Assembly (NCBI RefSeq): GCF_002732165.1 | Contig: NZ_MRZO01000006.1 | Coordinates: forward strand, 124,001-188,000 | Direction of reading: 5' to 3' | From: Staphylococcus xylosus | GTDB taxonomy: Bacteria > Bacillota > Bacilli > Staphylococcales > Staphylococcaceae | Length of the DNA: 64,000 nucleotides | In this document: in pieces, positions 41,876-51,705 of the stretch | Layout of the letters: every line of letters begins with the position of its first letter | Numbering within the stretch: position 1 is the stretch's first letter | Notes under the pieces: model-generated | Databases searched by the model: none | What the model was told of the DNA's origin: nothing | Seen by the model: only the letters and a program-made list of their open reading frames with translations | Made by a program: the position numbers and the translations under genes

Positions 41876-42358
41876 TTAAATCACCTCGATATGAGTGACA
41901 TACTTAAATTCGTATGAATAACCTTCTTCTGGAATATATACAAAGCTATCTACTGAATAATCGTCATATAATTTTTTGCCGTCTTTTGCAAATTGGAAAA
42001 AAAGATATGGTAATAAGTCAATAGGTACTTCAATTGACTCATTATCATTAAATAAACGAATTGCTTTTGCGTGATCAAACGGTTCAGCATTCTTGAAAAA
42101 TGGAGACATGTTAATGACAAATGAATTTTCTAATATGGCTCTTTTTTTATATTTAATTTCAGAATTTAACGTTGGTGGATTAGTTTGACCTTCTAAGATT
42201 GCTCTATTCCATTCGCGGTTATCATCAAAGTTGATTGGTTTAGTACCGTCGAATATACCTTGCTCTAAATCTTCTATTTGAACTTTTCTGTCGTCAAAAA
42301 TCCAAGTTGTACTATCTAAAGTAATTGGAAATTTAACTTCACCCTTAATTTGAATCAT
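41876..42358 (-). CDS. Conserved hypothetical protein in the ylaL position
   Basis: A 160-residue soluble protein, MIQIKGEVKFPITLDSTTWIF at the N-terminus and SYEFKYVTHIEVI at the C-terminus, with alternating beta-like stretches and an acidic composition. Its place between ylaI and ylaN fits B. subtilis ylaL, but I cannot confirm the homology from the sequence. AGGAGTGGGATT precedes the ATG. It runs into ylaI. Confidence 0.8.
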   Translation of the reverse strand: MIQIKGEVKFPITLDSTTWIFDDRKVQIEDLEQGIFDGTKPINFDDNREWNRAILEGQTNPPTLNSEIKYKKRAILENSFVINMSPFFKNAEPFDHAKAIRLFNDNESIEVPIDLLPYLFFQFAKDGKKLYDDYSVDSFVYIPEEGYSYEFKYVTHIEVI

Positions 42359-42709
42359 AATCCCACTCCTATTTGCATATCTTGTTTCTAAATTAAAACG
42401 TTATTAAGTAATGACTCACAACGTAAATATATGAGATTGAATCTGACTTTTTTGTGAACAAATACATGTTTAAAATAAAAATATTTATCCTATTGTTAAA
42501 GCGAAAAAATTCTGACAAAAATCAGTAGATATATTGATATTGTTCGTCTGACACTTAGTAACGTTATAAATTCAATCAAAATAAATAATTGTTAATTATA
42601 ATTTTATCATAAATACTAGTATTACGTATATTCCTGAATTTACTTGCTTTTTGGTATGCATTGAGATAAACTCGTCATATAAAGTTACAATTGATAGGGG
42701 GAGTATGTC
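42359..42709. other. Intergenic region upstream of ylaN
   Basis: About 350 AT-rich bases between the divergent ylaL-like gene and ylaN. It has a small hairpin CTGACAAAAATCAG near 42511. A plausible ylaN promoter is TTGCTT, 17 bases, TAAACT near 42646-42675. No other gene is supported. Confidence 0.5.
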
Positions 42710-42985
42710 TTGGTAAAAAATCAAAATATTAGTAATGTGGCATATGACCAGTTGAATAAAGATGCTGATAGGATTCTCCAACTTATTAAAGTACAGATGG
42801 ATAATCTTACATTACCTCAATGCCCATTGTATGAAGAAGTACTTGATACACAGATGTTTGGATTACAAAAAGAAGTAGATTTCGCTGTACAACTTGGTTT
42901 AGTTGATAGAGAAGTGGGCAAAGATTTAATGCTTCGATTAGAAAAAGAACTTTCTAAATTGCATGATGCATTTACAAACGTTTAA
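42710..42985 (+). CDS. ylaN: YlaN (DUF1507), Fur-associated iron protein
   Basis: A 91-residue helical protein with the family sequence [42 protein letters not shown] and a central Cys. In S. aureus YlaN is needed under iron limitation and relieves Fur repression. The start is TTG at 42710, seven bases after AGGGGGAG; the nearby ATG at 42705 reads into a stop. It precedes ftsW, the same order as in Bacillus. Confidence 0.92.
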   Translation: MVKNQNISNVAYDQLNKDADRILQLIKVQMDNLTLPQCPLYEEVLDTQMFGLQKEVDFAVQLGLVDREVGKDLMLRLEKELSKLHDAFTNV

Positions 42986-43356
42986 TTGGGGTAAAATAAA
43001 TTAGTTTTATAACTGGGAAAGTTGTTTTCCATGTTCGAAAAATATAAAAACTTATATAGTGTTCATTGTCAAACTACATAAGTATACTGCGGGTGGCTAG
43101 GATATCAATAATTGTTGATTATATCTTAGCCACTTTTGTCGTGTTTAAAAGATTAAATATATGAGTATCTAAAAAGAATATTTTATTATGTTTATTCGAG
43201 AAATTGATAGAATGTTTGTTATAATGTTTGATGTACAATTTATTTTTACATAATGTTGGTAAAGTTTTAAAGACAACTAAGTTATTGAACATAAGTCGAA
43301 TTAATAAAAGTATTTAGTTAGTGATAATAAATAATGAGAATTGGATGATATGTCAA
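42986..43356. other. Intergenic region between ylaN and ftsW
   Basis: It contains a terminator hairpin (43093-43133) and an extended -10 box TGTTATAAT (TATAAT at 43220-43225) that is a plausible ftsW promoter. No gene is supported. Confidence 0.6.
43093..43138 (+). terminator. Terminator after ylaN
   Basis: GTGGCTA pairs with TAGCCAC and the stem continues imperfectly through GATAT/ATATC with an inner TCAATAATTGTTGA dyad, followed by TTTTGT. Confidence 0.75.
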
Positions 43357-44592
43357 ATGAATAATGTAAAACAATTTTTTCGATATATAGGTCGAAATGC
43401 AAAGTATATTGATTATCCGTTAGTCATTACCTATTTATTACTATGTTTAATAGGTTTGGTAATGGTATACAGCGCAAGTATGGTCGCTGCCACTAAAGGG
43501 TCGTTAACGGGTGGTATATCAGTAGCTGGTACATACTTTTATACTAGACAGTTAATGTATGTAATTATGAGTTTGATTATTGTATTTTTTATGGCTTTCT
43601 TTATGAACGTCAAATTTCTTGAAACGAGCAGGTTCCAAAAAGGCATGATGCTTGGCATCGTTATATTATTGGTTGCGACGTTGTTAATTGGTAGCAATAT
43701 CAATGGTTCAAAAAGTTGGATTAATTTAGGCTTTATGAATTTACAAGCTTCCGAGTTACTAAAAATTGGCATAATTTTATATATACCATATATGATTGAA
43801 AAAAAACGCCCTAAAGTATTCAAAGAACCTAAATTGCTAACATATCCTATCGTTTTAGCAGGCATATGTATAGGTCTCGTTTTATTACAACGCGACGTTG
43901 GTCAAACGTTACTTATTATGATTATTTTCTTTTCAATATTATTCTATGCAGGTATTGGTGTTCAAAAATCAATCAAATATGGATTGTTAATTATAGTAGG
44001 GATCGTAATTATTGGCTCGCTTTTCTTACTAGTTGGGTTGGTTCCGGATTACTTAACAGCGAGATTCAGTACGTTAACGAATCCATTTAGTCAAGAGTCT
44101 GGTACAGGGTACCACATTTCAAACTCGTTGATTGCAATTGGTAATGGAGGATTACTAGGCAGAGGTTTAGGAAACAGTATTATGAAATTAGGGTATTTAC
44201 CAGAGCCACATACAGACTTTATTTTTTCTATTATTTGCGAAGAATTAGGTTTATTAGGTGGTTTATTCGTTATATGTTTACTCTTTTTTATTGTTTATAG
44301 AGCTTTTGAACTTGCAAGCAAAACAAATTCTTATTTTTATAAGCTAGTTTGTGTAGGAGTAGCAAGTTATATAGGTAGTCAAACTTTTGTTAATTTAGGT
44401 GGTATTTCAGGTACGATCCCATTAACAGGTGTACCTTTACCATTCATTAGTTTTGGTGGTTCTTCGATGATTAGTTTAAGTATAGCGATGGGCTTATTGT
44501 TAATAACAGCAAAACAAATTAAAATCGAACAAGCAAAATATAAAAAAGTAAGAAAAAACAGAACAAGAATTAACTCAACTAGATATTCTTAA
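43357..44592 (+). CDS. ftsW: Cell division SEDS glycosyltransferase FtsW
   Basis: Peptidoglycan polymerase of the divisome, working with its class B PBP partner. About 411 residues and ten membrane helices. The family motifs VYSASMV (near residue 43), PEPHTDFIFSIICEELG and the C-terminal GVPLPFISFGGSSM are present. The start is uncertain: in-frame candidates lie at 43321 (GTG), 43345 and 43357, and no strong Shine-Dalgarno separates them. 43357 (MNNVKQFFRYIGRNAKY) is the best match to staphylococcal FtsW length. Confidence 0.94.
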   Translation: MNNVKQFFRYIGRNAKYIDYPLVITYLLLCLIGLVMVYSASMVAATKGSLTGGISVAGTYFYTRQLMYVIMSLIIVFFMAFFMNVKFLETSRFQKGMMLGIVILLVATLLIGSNINGSKSWINLGFMNLQASELLKIGIILYIPYMIEKKRPKVFKEPKLLTYPIVLAGICIGLVLLQRDVGQTLLIMIIFFSILFYAGIGVQKSIKYGLLIIVGIVIIGSLFLLVGLVPDYLTARFSTLTNPFSQESGTGYHISNSLIAIGNGGLLGRGLGNSIMKLGYLPEPHTDFIFSIICEELGLLGGLFVICLLFFIVYRAFELASKTNSYFYKLVCVGVASYIGSQTFVNLGGISGTIPLTGVPLPFISFGGSSMISLSIAMGLLLITAKQIKIEQAKYKKVRKNRTRINSTRYS

Positions 44593-44597
44593 TAAAG

Positions 44598-44644
44598 GCA
44601 AACGTTTTGATACAAATGTATTGAAAACGTTTGCTTATTTTTTT
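44598..44644 (+). terminator. Terminator after ftsW
   Basis: GCAAACGTTTT pairs with AAAACGTTTGC around a 15-nt loop, followed by TTATTTTTTT. Confidence 0.9.
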
Positions 44645-44742
44645 ACATTTTTAAATTAATTTTGAAAAACTTTTAGCAAAGTATAATAATGATAACTAAA
44701 ACTTATCGTAATTAATAACTTTTTATTATGTAAATCTTATGA

Positions 44743-44748
44743 TATAAT
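44743..44748 (+). promoter_or_regulatory. Extended -10 promoter upstream of the pycA leader
   Basis: TGATATAAT is a TG-N-TATAAT box. It would start an RNA near 44755, 200 bases before pycA. No clear -35 is seen. Confidence 0.55.
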
Positions 44749-44754
44749 TTTGTG

Positions 44755-44868
44755 AGAAAGTGATGATAGCAGGGTCTTATGTAGTTTGTAACGCGATGGT
44801 TGTTAGCTATCCACCAGTAAGTGATACATGAACTTTGAGCTGTTTTAACATGATGGCTATATATTTTT
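44755..44868 (+). ncRNA. Candidate structured leader or small RNA upstream of pycA
   Basis: After the promoter at 44743 the DNA has mutually exclusive pairings. GATAGC (44765-44770) can pair with GCTATC (44813-44818), or TAGCTATC (44811-44818) can pair with GATGGCTA (44852-44859), which is followed by TATATTTTTT. That is the layout of an attenuator, or of an sRNA with its own terminator. It matches no riboswitch class I know. Inferred by eye only. Confidence 0.4.
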
Positions 44869-44894
44869 TACTGTCTACATTGTTCGGATTTTGC

Positions 44895-44900
44895 TATAAT
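44895..44900 (+). promoter_or_regulatory. Extended -10 promoter directly before pycA
   Basis: TTGCTATAAT contains TGC-TATAAT. It lies downstream of the structured region and 53 bp before the pycA start, so it could drive pycA independently. Confidence 0.55.
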
Positions 44901-44952
44901 GAATTTTATATCAAACTTTTTTGAAAATTCTAAATTTAAGGGGGACCATGAT

Positions 44953-47900
44953 GTGAAACAAATAAACAAGCTTTTGGTAGCCAATCGTGGTGAAATTGCA
45001 ATAAGGATTTTTAGAGCAGCAACAGAGTTAGATGTTAAAACAGTTGCTATTTACTCAAATGAAGATAAAGGATCATTACATAGATATAAAGCGGATGAAT
45101 CATACCTAGTGGGTGAAGATTTAGGACCAGCTGAATCTTATTTAGACATTGAAAGAATTATTGATGTTGCTAAACAAGCAGATGTAGACGCAATTCATCC
45201 AGGATATGGTTTTTTAAGTGAGAATGAAACTTTTGCAAAAAGATGTCAGGAAGAAGGCATTAAATTTATAGGCCCGCGTGTTGAGCACTTAGATATGTTT
45301 GGCGATAAAGTTAAAGCTAGAACCACAGCAATTAATGCAAATCTAACGGTTATACCAGGTACAGATGGCCCGATAGATAATCAACCAGATGCAATTGCAT
45401 TTGCAAATAAAGCTGGCTATCCATTGATGATTAAAGCGACAAGCGGTGGTGGCGGTAAAGGTATGCGTATCGTGCGTTCAGAAGATGAGCTAGAAGATGC
45501 ATTCCGTCGTGCTAAGTCAGAAGCTGAAAAATCTTTTGGTAATAGTGAAGTTTATATAGAAAAATATATCGATAATCCAAAACATATTGAGGTTCAAGTC
45601 ATTGGTGATGAACATGGAAATATAGTCCATTTATATGAACGTGACTGTTCGGTACAAAGACGTCATCAAAAAGTTGTTGAAGTAGCACCTTCAGTTGCGC
45701 TTGAAGACGATTTAAGAGAACGTATATGTGCTGCTGCGATTCAATTAATGGAAAACATTGAGTATGTGAATGCGGGTACAGTAGAATTTTTAGTTGCTGG
45801 CGATGAATTTTATTTCATAGAAGTAAATCCGCGTGTACAAGTTGAACATACGATAACTGAAATGATTACAGGTGTTGATATCGTTAAGACACAAATATTA
45901 GTTGCTGATGGCGAGAATTTATATGATGAAGCAATTAGTATGCCACAACAACAAGACATACAAACGCTTGGTTATGCGATTCAATGTCGTATTACTACCG
46001 AAGATCCGACAAATGATTTTATGCCTGATAGTGGTAGAATCATTGCTTATCGTTCGAGTGGTGGTTTTGGCGTAAGGTTAGATGCTGGTGACGGATTCCA
46101 AGGTGCCGAAATATCACCTTATTATGATTCTCTTTTAGTGAAATTATCAACGCATGCAATGTCTTTCAAACAAGCGAATGAAAAAATGGACCGTTCACTA
46201 CAAGAAATGAGAATTCGTGGAGTTAAAACTAATGTTCCATTTTTAATTAATGTTATGAGAAATGAACAATTTAAAACAGGTGATTACACAACTAAATTTA
46301 TAGAAAAAACACCAGAACTGTTTGATATTGCACCAACACTCGATAGAGGTACAAAGACACTGGAATATATTGGTAATGTTTCAATTAATGGTTTTCCAAA
46401 CGTAGAAAAGCGCCCTAAACCTATTTATGAAACTTCACCTATACCACAAGTCTCTAAAAAAGAAGTTGCAGCATTAGAAGGTACTAAACAACTATTAGAT
46501 AGTAAAGGCCCAAATGCTGTAGCTGAATGGCTTAAACAGCAAGACGATGTTTTAATAACTGATACTACTTTTAGGGATGCGCATCAATCGTTACTAGCAA
46601 CGCGTGTTAGAACGAAAGATATGATGAACATTGCTTCGAAAACAGCGCAAGTAATGAAAGATAGTTTCTCCCTAGAAATGTGGGGAGGTGCTACATTCGA
46701 TGTAGCGTATAACTTCTTGAAAGAGAATCCTTGGGAACGCTTAGAAAGACTTAGAAAAGCAATTCCTAACGTATTATTCCAAATGTTGCTTCGTGCATCT
46801 AATGCTGTCGGTTATAAGAACTATCCTGATAACGTCATTGAAAAATTTGTGAAAGAAAGTGCAGAGGCTGGTATTGATGTCTTCAGAATTTTTGATTCAT
46901 TAAACTGGGTAGATCAAATGAAAGTGGCAAATGAAGCTGTACTAAAAGCTGGTAAAATATCAGAAGGTACTATTTGTTATACAGGTGATATTCTAAATCC
47001 GAATCGCTCGGATATATACACGTTAGAGTATTATGTAAATATGGCGAAAACATTAGAACGTGAAGGTTTCCATATATTAGCAATTAAAGATATGGCAGGT
47101 CTGTTGAAACCTAAAGCAGCAAATGAATTGATTGGTGAATTAAAAGCAGCTGTCGACCTACCAATTCACTTACACACACATGATACAAGTGGTAATGGTT
47201 TGTTAGTTTATAAAGAAGCGATAGATGCAGGTGTGGATGTTATTGATACAGCTGTTGCTTCAATGAGTGGTTTAACAAGTCAACCTAGTGGTAATTCACT
47301 GTATTATGCATTAAATGGTTTTGATAGAAATATGCGTGCCGATGTTGATGGAATGGAAACATTATCACATTATTGGGGTACTGTACGTCAATATTACAAT
47401 GACTTTGAAAGTGATATTAAATCACCAAATACTGAAATTTATAAACATGAAATGCCAGGTGGACAATATTCAAATCTTAGCCAACAAGCGAAGAGCCTAG
47501 GGTTAGGCAATAGATTTAATGAAGTGAAAGAAATGTATCAACGTGTTAACTTCTTGTTTGGTGACATTGTTAAAGTGACACCTTCCTCTAAAGTTGTTGG
47601 GGATATGGCATTATATATGGTACAAAATGATTTAGATGAAGACACAGTGATAAAAGATGGCTATAAATTAGACTTCCCTGAATCAGTTGTTTCGTTCTTC
47701 AAAGGGGATATTGGCCAACCAGTGAATGGTTTTAATAAGGAATTACAAAAAGTGATTTTAAAAGGTCAAAAAGCAATTACAGATCGTCCAGGAGAATATT
47801 TAGAGCCTGTTGATTTTGAAGCGGTAAGAGCAGAGTTAGAAGAGAAGCAAGAGAGAGAAGTGACAGAACAAGATATTATTAGTTATGTTCTATATCCTAA

Positions 47901-48408
47901 AGTTTATGAACAGTTCATTGCTACGCAAGAACAGTTTGGAAATGTATCTCTGTTAGATACACCTACATTCTTCTTTGGAATGCGTTCAAATGAAACAGTG
48001 GAAATTGAAATTGATACAGGTAAACGTCTAATCATCACATTGAAGACGATTACGGAACCAGATGACAAAGGTATTCGTACCATTTTCTATGATATGAATG
48101 GACAAGCGAGACGTATATTCATTCAAGACGAAAATGTAAAAGCGAATGAAAGTGTTAAACCGAAAGCAGATAAATTAAATCCAAACCACATCGGTGCTCA
48201 AATGCCGGGGTCAGTTACTGAAGTTAAGACTTCAGTAGGCGAAACAGTCACAAGTGGACAGGCATTATTGATAACTGAAGCTATGAAGATGGAAACAACG
48301 ATTCAGGCTCCATTCGATGGTGTTGTGAAGCAAGTGACAGTGCAAAGTGGAGAGGCAATTGAAACGGGAGATTTATTAATAGAAATTGAAAAAGAACCTG
48401 TGGATTAA
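44953..48408 (+). CDS. pycA: Pyruvate carboxylase
   Basis: Biotin enzyme that makes oxaloacetate from pyruvate and bicarbonate. The 1151-residue protein has a biotin carboxylase domain at about 1-450 (KATSGGGGKGMRIV ATP loop, EVNPRVQVEHT), a carboxyltransferase domain from about 530 (TDTTFRDAHQSLLATRVRT; HLHTHDTSGN metal site), and a C-terminal biotinyl domain with Lys1112 in TEAMKMETT. The frame extends to 44899, but the GTG at 44953 after AAGGGGGACC gives the family N-terminus MKQINKLLVANRGE. Single-gene unit. Confidence 0.97.
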   Translation: MKQINKLLVANRGEIAIRIFRAATELDVKTVAIYSNEDKGSLHRYKADESYLVGEDLGPAESYLDIERIIDVAKQADVDAIHPGYGFLSENETFAKRCQEEGIKFIGPRVEHLDMFGDKVKARTTAINANLTVIPGTDGPIDNQPDAIAFANKAGYPLMIKATSGGGGKGMRIVRSEDELEDAFRRAKSEAEKSFGNSEVYIEKYIDNPKHIEVQVIGDEHGNIVHLYERDCSVQRRHQKVVEVAPSVALEDDLRERICAAAIQLMENIEYVNAGTVEFLVAGDEFYFIEVNPRVQVEHTITEMITGVDIVKTQILVADGENLYDEAISMPQQQDIQTLGYAIQCRITTEDPTNDFMPDSGRIIAYRSSGGFGVRLDAGDGFQGAEISPYYDSLLVKLSTHAMSFKQANEKMDRSLQEMRIRGVKTNVPFLINVMRNEQFKTGDYTTKFIEKTPELFDIAPTLDRGTKTLEYIGNVSINGFPNVEKRPKPIYETSPIPQVSKKEVAALEGTKQLLDSKGPNAVAEWLKQQDDVLITDTTFRDAHQSLLATRVRTKDMMNIASKTAQVMKDSFSLEMWGGATFDVAYNFLKENPWERLERLRKAIPNVLFQMLLRASNAVGYKNYPDNVIEKFVKESAEAGIDVFRIFDSLNWVDQMKVANEAVLKAGKISEGTICYTGDILNPNRSDIYTLEYYVNMAKTLEREGFHILAIKDMAGLLKPKAANELIGELKAAVDLPIHLHTHDTSGNGLLVYKEAIDAGVDVIDTAVASMSGLTSQPSGNSLYYALNGFDRNMRADVDGMETLSHYWGTVRQYYNDFESDIKSPNTEIYKHEMPGGQYSNLSQQAKSLGLGNRFNEVKEMYQRVNFLFGDIVKVTPSSKVVGDMALYMVQNDLDEDTVIKDGYKLDFPESVVSFFKGDIGQPVNGFNKELQKVILKGQKAITDRPGEYLEPVDFEAVRAELEEKQEREVTEQDIISYVLYPKVYEQFIATQEQFGNVSLLDTPTFFFGMRSNETVEIEIDTGKRLIITLKTITEPDDKGIRTIFYDMNGQARRIFIQDENVKANESVKPKADKLNPNHIGAQMPGSVTEVKTSVGETVTSGQALLITEAMKMETTIQAPFDGVVKQVTVQSGEAIETGDLLIEIEKEPVD

Positions 48409-48463
48409 ATTTTCAGCAAAATGATTTATAAGATTATTCAATATGTATTGTTGAATCAAAAGA

Positions 48464-48502
48464 AGCACTCAGATGAATTGAATCATCTGAGTGCTATTTT
48501 TC
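48464..48502 (+). terminator. Terminator after pycA
   Basis: AGCACTCAGATGA pairs perfectly with TCATCTGAGTGCT, followed by ATTTTT. Confidence 0.92.
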
Positions 48503-48648
48503 TGTGATTTACGTGCTAATCACATCTATTTGTATTTTTATGGAATTACATAATGCATAGTGGCGTTGATATTGTTAGAAAATTTTCAAGGTTGCATTAT
48601 GTATCTAATGTAAAAAAGTAATTTGGAGTATATGTACAAAAAATTTGC

Positions 48649-48696
48649 AATGAAAAACTGTCAACAAGTGTTTTATCTTGTTGACAGTTTTTCATT
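48649..48696. terminator. Terminator near the ctaA end
   Basis: A 20-bp perfect stem (AATGAAAAACTGTCAACAAG against 48677-48696) around an 8-nt loop. The T-tract is inside the stem end, usable in both directions; it lies 25 bp past the ctaA stop. Confidence 0.88.
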
Positions 48697-48720
48697 GATA
48701 TAACATATTTAATGTTTTAG

Positions 48721-49629
48721 TTAGCCACCACTTCTAATTGTCCGTAACATCAATACAATGAAGTAGGCTATTAAACCAAAGAGTAATGTAATAAATAAAG
48801 CATGTAATAAGGCGATAAATAAATTAACTTCTGTAATAATTGATAATGCGCCAGTAATTACTTGCAGGATAACTAATATAAATGCAGCTGTGTAACCATA
48901 ACGTATTGTGCGGTTGTCTTTGTAATTATTTACAGCATGAATGAACGTAATCATTATCCAGATAAAAGCGATTAATGCCATTCCTCTGTGAGTAAGGTTT
49001 ACCCAATCTTGGACATTGTGAGGCATCAAATCATTAAAAGGTAATGGCCATTGACCATATGCTAAACTAGCTTCTTTATGTCTGACTAATGCGCCAGTAT
49101 AAATTGTTAAATAAACAATAATTGCCATTATCCATGTATAAATTCGTAATGGCTTTCTAATAAATAGTTCATCTGCTTCATATTTGCGATCGATTTCAAA
49201 TATAATTAAAGTTAATACAAATACTGAAGAAAATGAAATGAGCGAAATTCCAAAATGTAACGCTAAAACATAGGCATTTTGTTGCCACATTACTGCCGCG
49301 GCGCCTACAAGTGCTTGTATTAGTAAGAAGCCAACACTAATGATACATAATGGTTTAACTTCTCTAATGTAACCAATGTGTTTCCAAGCAACGATGACTA
49401 ACCAGAGAACGATGATTAAAGATAAGCCCGAAACAGCACGGTGACTTAATTCGATAATCGTTTGTATTGGTAAGTTCTCAGGTAAAAATGCGCCATGACA
49501 TAGAGGCCAATCGGATCCGCAACCATCTGCTGATCCGGTTTTAGTAACTAATGCGCCTCCTAATTGAACAAAAGCCATAATTACAGCGGCCAACACGGAT
49601 AACCATTTTAGGTTTTTTTTGCTAAACAA
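48721..49629 (-). CDS. ctaA: Haem A synthase
   Basis: Membrane oxidase that converts haem O to haem A for aa3-type oxidases. The 302-residue protein has eight hydrophobic helices, the N-terminal [23 protein letters not shown] segment with the paired cysteines of Gram-positive CtaA, and histidines in [27 protein letters not shown] and ALLHALF that match the haem ligands. The start is TTG after a GGGGGG-type ribosome binding site. It is divergent from ctaB. Confidence 0.95.
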   Translation of the reverse strand: MFSKKNLKWLSVLAAVIMAFVQLGGALVTKTGSADGCGSDWPLCHGAFLPENLPIQTIIELSHRAVSGLSLIIVLWLVIVAWKHIGYIREVKPLCIISVGFLLIQALVGAAAVMWQQNAYVLALHFGISLISFSSVFVLTLIIFEIDRKYEADELFIRKPLRIYTWIMAIIVYLTIYTGALVRHKEASLAYGQWPLPFNDLMPHNVQDWVNLTHRGMALIAFIWIMITFIHAVNNYKDNRTIRYGYTAAFILVILQVITGALSIITEVNLFIALLHALFITLLFGLIAYFIVLMLRTIRSGG

Positions 49630-49786
49630 GAATTAACCCCCCACATAAAATAAGACAGAAAACTAAATTATAAATAGTTATTAAATATATAGCTATTGTA
49701 ACTGTAATTATTTTATTCCGTAATGATACATTTAAAGTTATTTTAATAAATCTCACATATAATTATAACAATAAAAACTATTTTAA

Positions 49787-49834
49787 TTGTGTCACAAAAA
49801 TGACTTTTTAGTAATGTCGTTAAAGTGTCACAAA
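49787..49834. promoter_or_regulatory. Direct repeats GTGTCACAAA in the ctaA/ctaB intergenic region
   Basis: GTGTCACAAA occurs at 49789-49798 and 49825-49834, in the same orientation 36 bp apart. The first is within the 11-bp palindrome TTGTGTCACAA. The second extends to TGTCACAAATAA, identical to the right half of the Rex box and flank at cydA. They resemble half-sites for Rex or ResD/SrrA-type regulators. Confidence 0.5.
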
Positions 49835-49910
49835 TAAGTTTACATAAATGTAGTCAATGATACAAATTTAATATATCATTGTATTATATGGAAAAATTAG
49901 GAGGGAAATT

Positions 49911-50822
49911 ATGAACAAAGAACAAACTTTGTCGCATAATTCTAGTCGTGTGACTTTTAAAGAGTTGCAGCAAATTATCAAGATGGGATTGGTACAAGGT
50001 AATTTGATCCCTGCATTTGCTGGATCATGGTTAGCGATTGTGTTGGCAAATCATTCCTTCCTCTCGTCAATACCACAAATCTTAATGATGTTGGTGGGCT
50101 CTACGTTAATTATGGGGGGCGCATGTGCTTTAAATAATTACTACGATCAAGATATTGACAGTATCATGCCAAGTAAACAACAGAGACCAACAGTTAATGA
50201 CAGAATTTCGGATAGAAATTTATTAATGCTCAGCTTTGGAATGATGCTAATAGGGGAAGCATTACTATTTGCGTTAAATATACCTTCAGGTGTAATTGGA
50301 CTGCTAGGTATAGTGGGTTATGTATCGTTTTACTCGATTTGGTCTAAACGTCATACGGTATGGAATACAGTGATTGGTAGTTTCCCAGGTGCAGTTCCAC
50401 CTTTAATTGGGTGGACGGCAATTGAAGGAAATATTAGTTTGGTAGCAGTAGCGCTATTTTTAGTGATTTTCTGTTGGCAACCTATTCATTTTTATGCTTT
50501 AGCAATTAAACGTAAAGATGAGTATTCATTAGCAAATATTCCAATGTTACCATCAGTAAAAGGGTTTAAACGTACGAGAGTAAGTATGTTTTTATGGCTA
50601 GTAATCTTATTACCACTTCCATTCTTATTAAGTAGCTTAGGAACAACATTTATAGTATTGGCTACGCTGTTAAATTTAGGATGGTTATATTTAGGATTAA
50701 CAAGCTTTAAAAAGAATTCAGATCAAACAAAATGGGCAACAAAAATGTTTATATACTCATTAAACTATTTAGTGGTTTTCTTTGTACTCGTCGTTGTCGT
50801 GTCATTAATTCAAATGTTTTAA
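49911..50822 (+). CDS. ctaB: Protohaem IX farnesyltransferase (haem O synthase)
   Basis: Prenylates haem B to haem O. The 303-residue membrane protein of the UbiA family has nine or so helices, the first Asp-rich motif [19 protein letters not shown] near residue 78, and the second around [15 protein letters not shown] near 198. TTAGGAGGGAAATT precedes the ATG. It is followed after 25 bp by ctaM and is divergent from ctaA. Confidence 0.96.
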   Translation: MNKEQTLSHNSSRVTFKELQQIIKMGLVQGNLIPAFAGSWLAIVLANHSFLSSIPQILMMLVGSTLIMGGACALNNYYDQDIDSIMPSKQQRPTVNDRISDRNLLMLSFGMMLIGEALLFALNIPSGVIGLLGIVGYVSFYSIWSKRHTVWNTVIGSFPGAVPPLIGWTAIEGNISLVAVALFLVIFCWQPIHFYALAIKRKDEYSLANIPMLPSVKGFKRTRVSMFLWLVILLPLPFLLSSLGTTFIVLATLLNLGWLYLGLTSFKKNSDQTKWATKMFIYSLNYLVVFFVLVVVVSLIQMF

Positions 50823-50847
50823 TAATTATAAATAGAGGATGTAATAT

Positions 50848-51309
50848 ATGAATTTACCTATCTTACCTACAATCAGTACAAGCTTTATTGTAATTAGTGC
50901 AATCCTTGTCGCTATCGGATGGCGCAAAATTTGGCTGAGAAAAATTGAAAGCCATAAAAAAGTAATGTTAGCTGCTGCATTTTTTGCACTAGCGTTCTTT
51001 ATTATTTACGCATCAAGGACTATTTTTATTGGTAATACTGCATTTGGTGGTCCAGACTCAGTTAAACTTTATTATACAATTTTCTTAGTATTTCACATAA
51101 ACTTAGCAACAATTGGTGGAGTTTTAGGACTTTTACAAATCATTACTGCTTTTAAAGATAAGTTTAAAGTACATAGATTTGTAGGACCAATTGCCTCTAT
51201 AATCTGGTTCTTCACAGCAATAACAGGTGTAGCTGTGTATTTATTACTTTATGTATTTTATCCAGGTGGAGAAACGACGTCACTAATTAAAGCGACATTT
51301 GGTTTATAA
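50848..51309 (+). CDS. ctaM: CtaM (DUF420), oxidase assembly membrane protein
   Basis: A 153-residue protein with four membrane segments and DUF420 motifs: YASRTIFIGNTAFGGPDSVKLYYTIFLVFHINLATIGG, which carries a conserved His, and FKVHRFVGPIASIIWFFTAITGVAVYLLLY. In S. aureus CtaM is needed for a functional aa3 quinol oxidase. TAGAGGATGTAATAT precedes the ATG. In operon with ctaB. Confidence 0.93.
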   Translation: MNLPILPTISTSFIVISAILVAIGWRKIWLRKIESHKKVMLAAAFFALAFFIIYASRTIFIGNTAFGGPDSVKLYYTIFLVFHINLATIGGVLGLLQIITAFKDKFKVHRFVGPIASIIWFFTAITGVAVYLLLYVFYPGGETTSLIKATFGL

Positions 51310-51345
51310 TTCACATTAAAAAATGTTAGTCTTTTATTTGAACTA

Positions 51346-51413
51346 GGGAATATGGAAAGGGCAGCGGGCAGAAATTTGTTTTATAAACAGGTTTGTTAGC
51401 CCGTTTCCATTAT
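51346..51413 (+). terminator. Imperfect hairpin after ctaM
   Basis: ATGGAAAGGGC faces GCCCGTTTCCAT across a long interior region that also contains GGGC and CAGAAATTTG/CAGGTTTG. It is 35-100 bp past the ctaM stop, with no clear T-run. Confidence 0.45.
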
Positions 51414-51482
51414 TCACTATTAGAAGATACGAAATGAATTTACTAGGTTGATAAGTACGATTTATAAGTAACATGTTAAAAA

Positions 51483-51536
51483 TAGCTATGAAGATATCTA
51501 TCCAAGATGGTAGATTGCTTCATAGCTAATTTTTTT
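51483..51536 (+). terminator. Terminator between ctaM and the UvrA-like gene
   Basis: TAGCTATGAAG pairs with CTTCATAGCTA around an inner imperfect stem (ATCTATCC/GGTAGAT), followed by ATTTTTTT. Confidence 0.85.
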
Positions 51537-51705
51537 AAATGATAATTTAAAAGAGAGATAGGTAGTACAATTTAAATGTAAAAGTAGAAAAAAATTTACT
51601 TTAAATGATTTTATTATAAACGCAATCTATCTATATAATAACTATTTTTAAATCTTAACTACTTCTATGCTTCTGTTATCATGCGGTAAATGATACACTG
51701 TGTTG

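Larger units (their letters stand above)
48409..48720. other. Intergenic region with two terminators
   Basis: Space between the convergent pycA and ctaA genes. It contains terminators at 48464 and 48649 and no supported gene. Confidence 0.75.
51310..51705. other. Intergenic region with two hairpins
   Basis: Nearly 400 bases between convergent ctaM and the UvrA-like gene. It contains an imperfect hairpin (51346-51413) and a terminator (51483-51536). No gene is supported. Confidence 0.65.

Noticed and set aside
44681..44700. Fur-like half site ATAATAATGATAAC before pycA
   Set aside because: Only one half matches the Fur consensus and it lies directly after the ftsW terminator, so it was not called.
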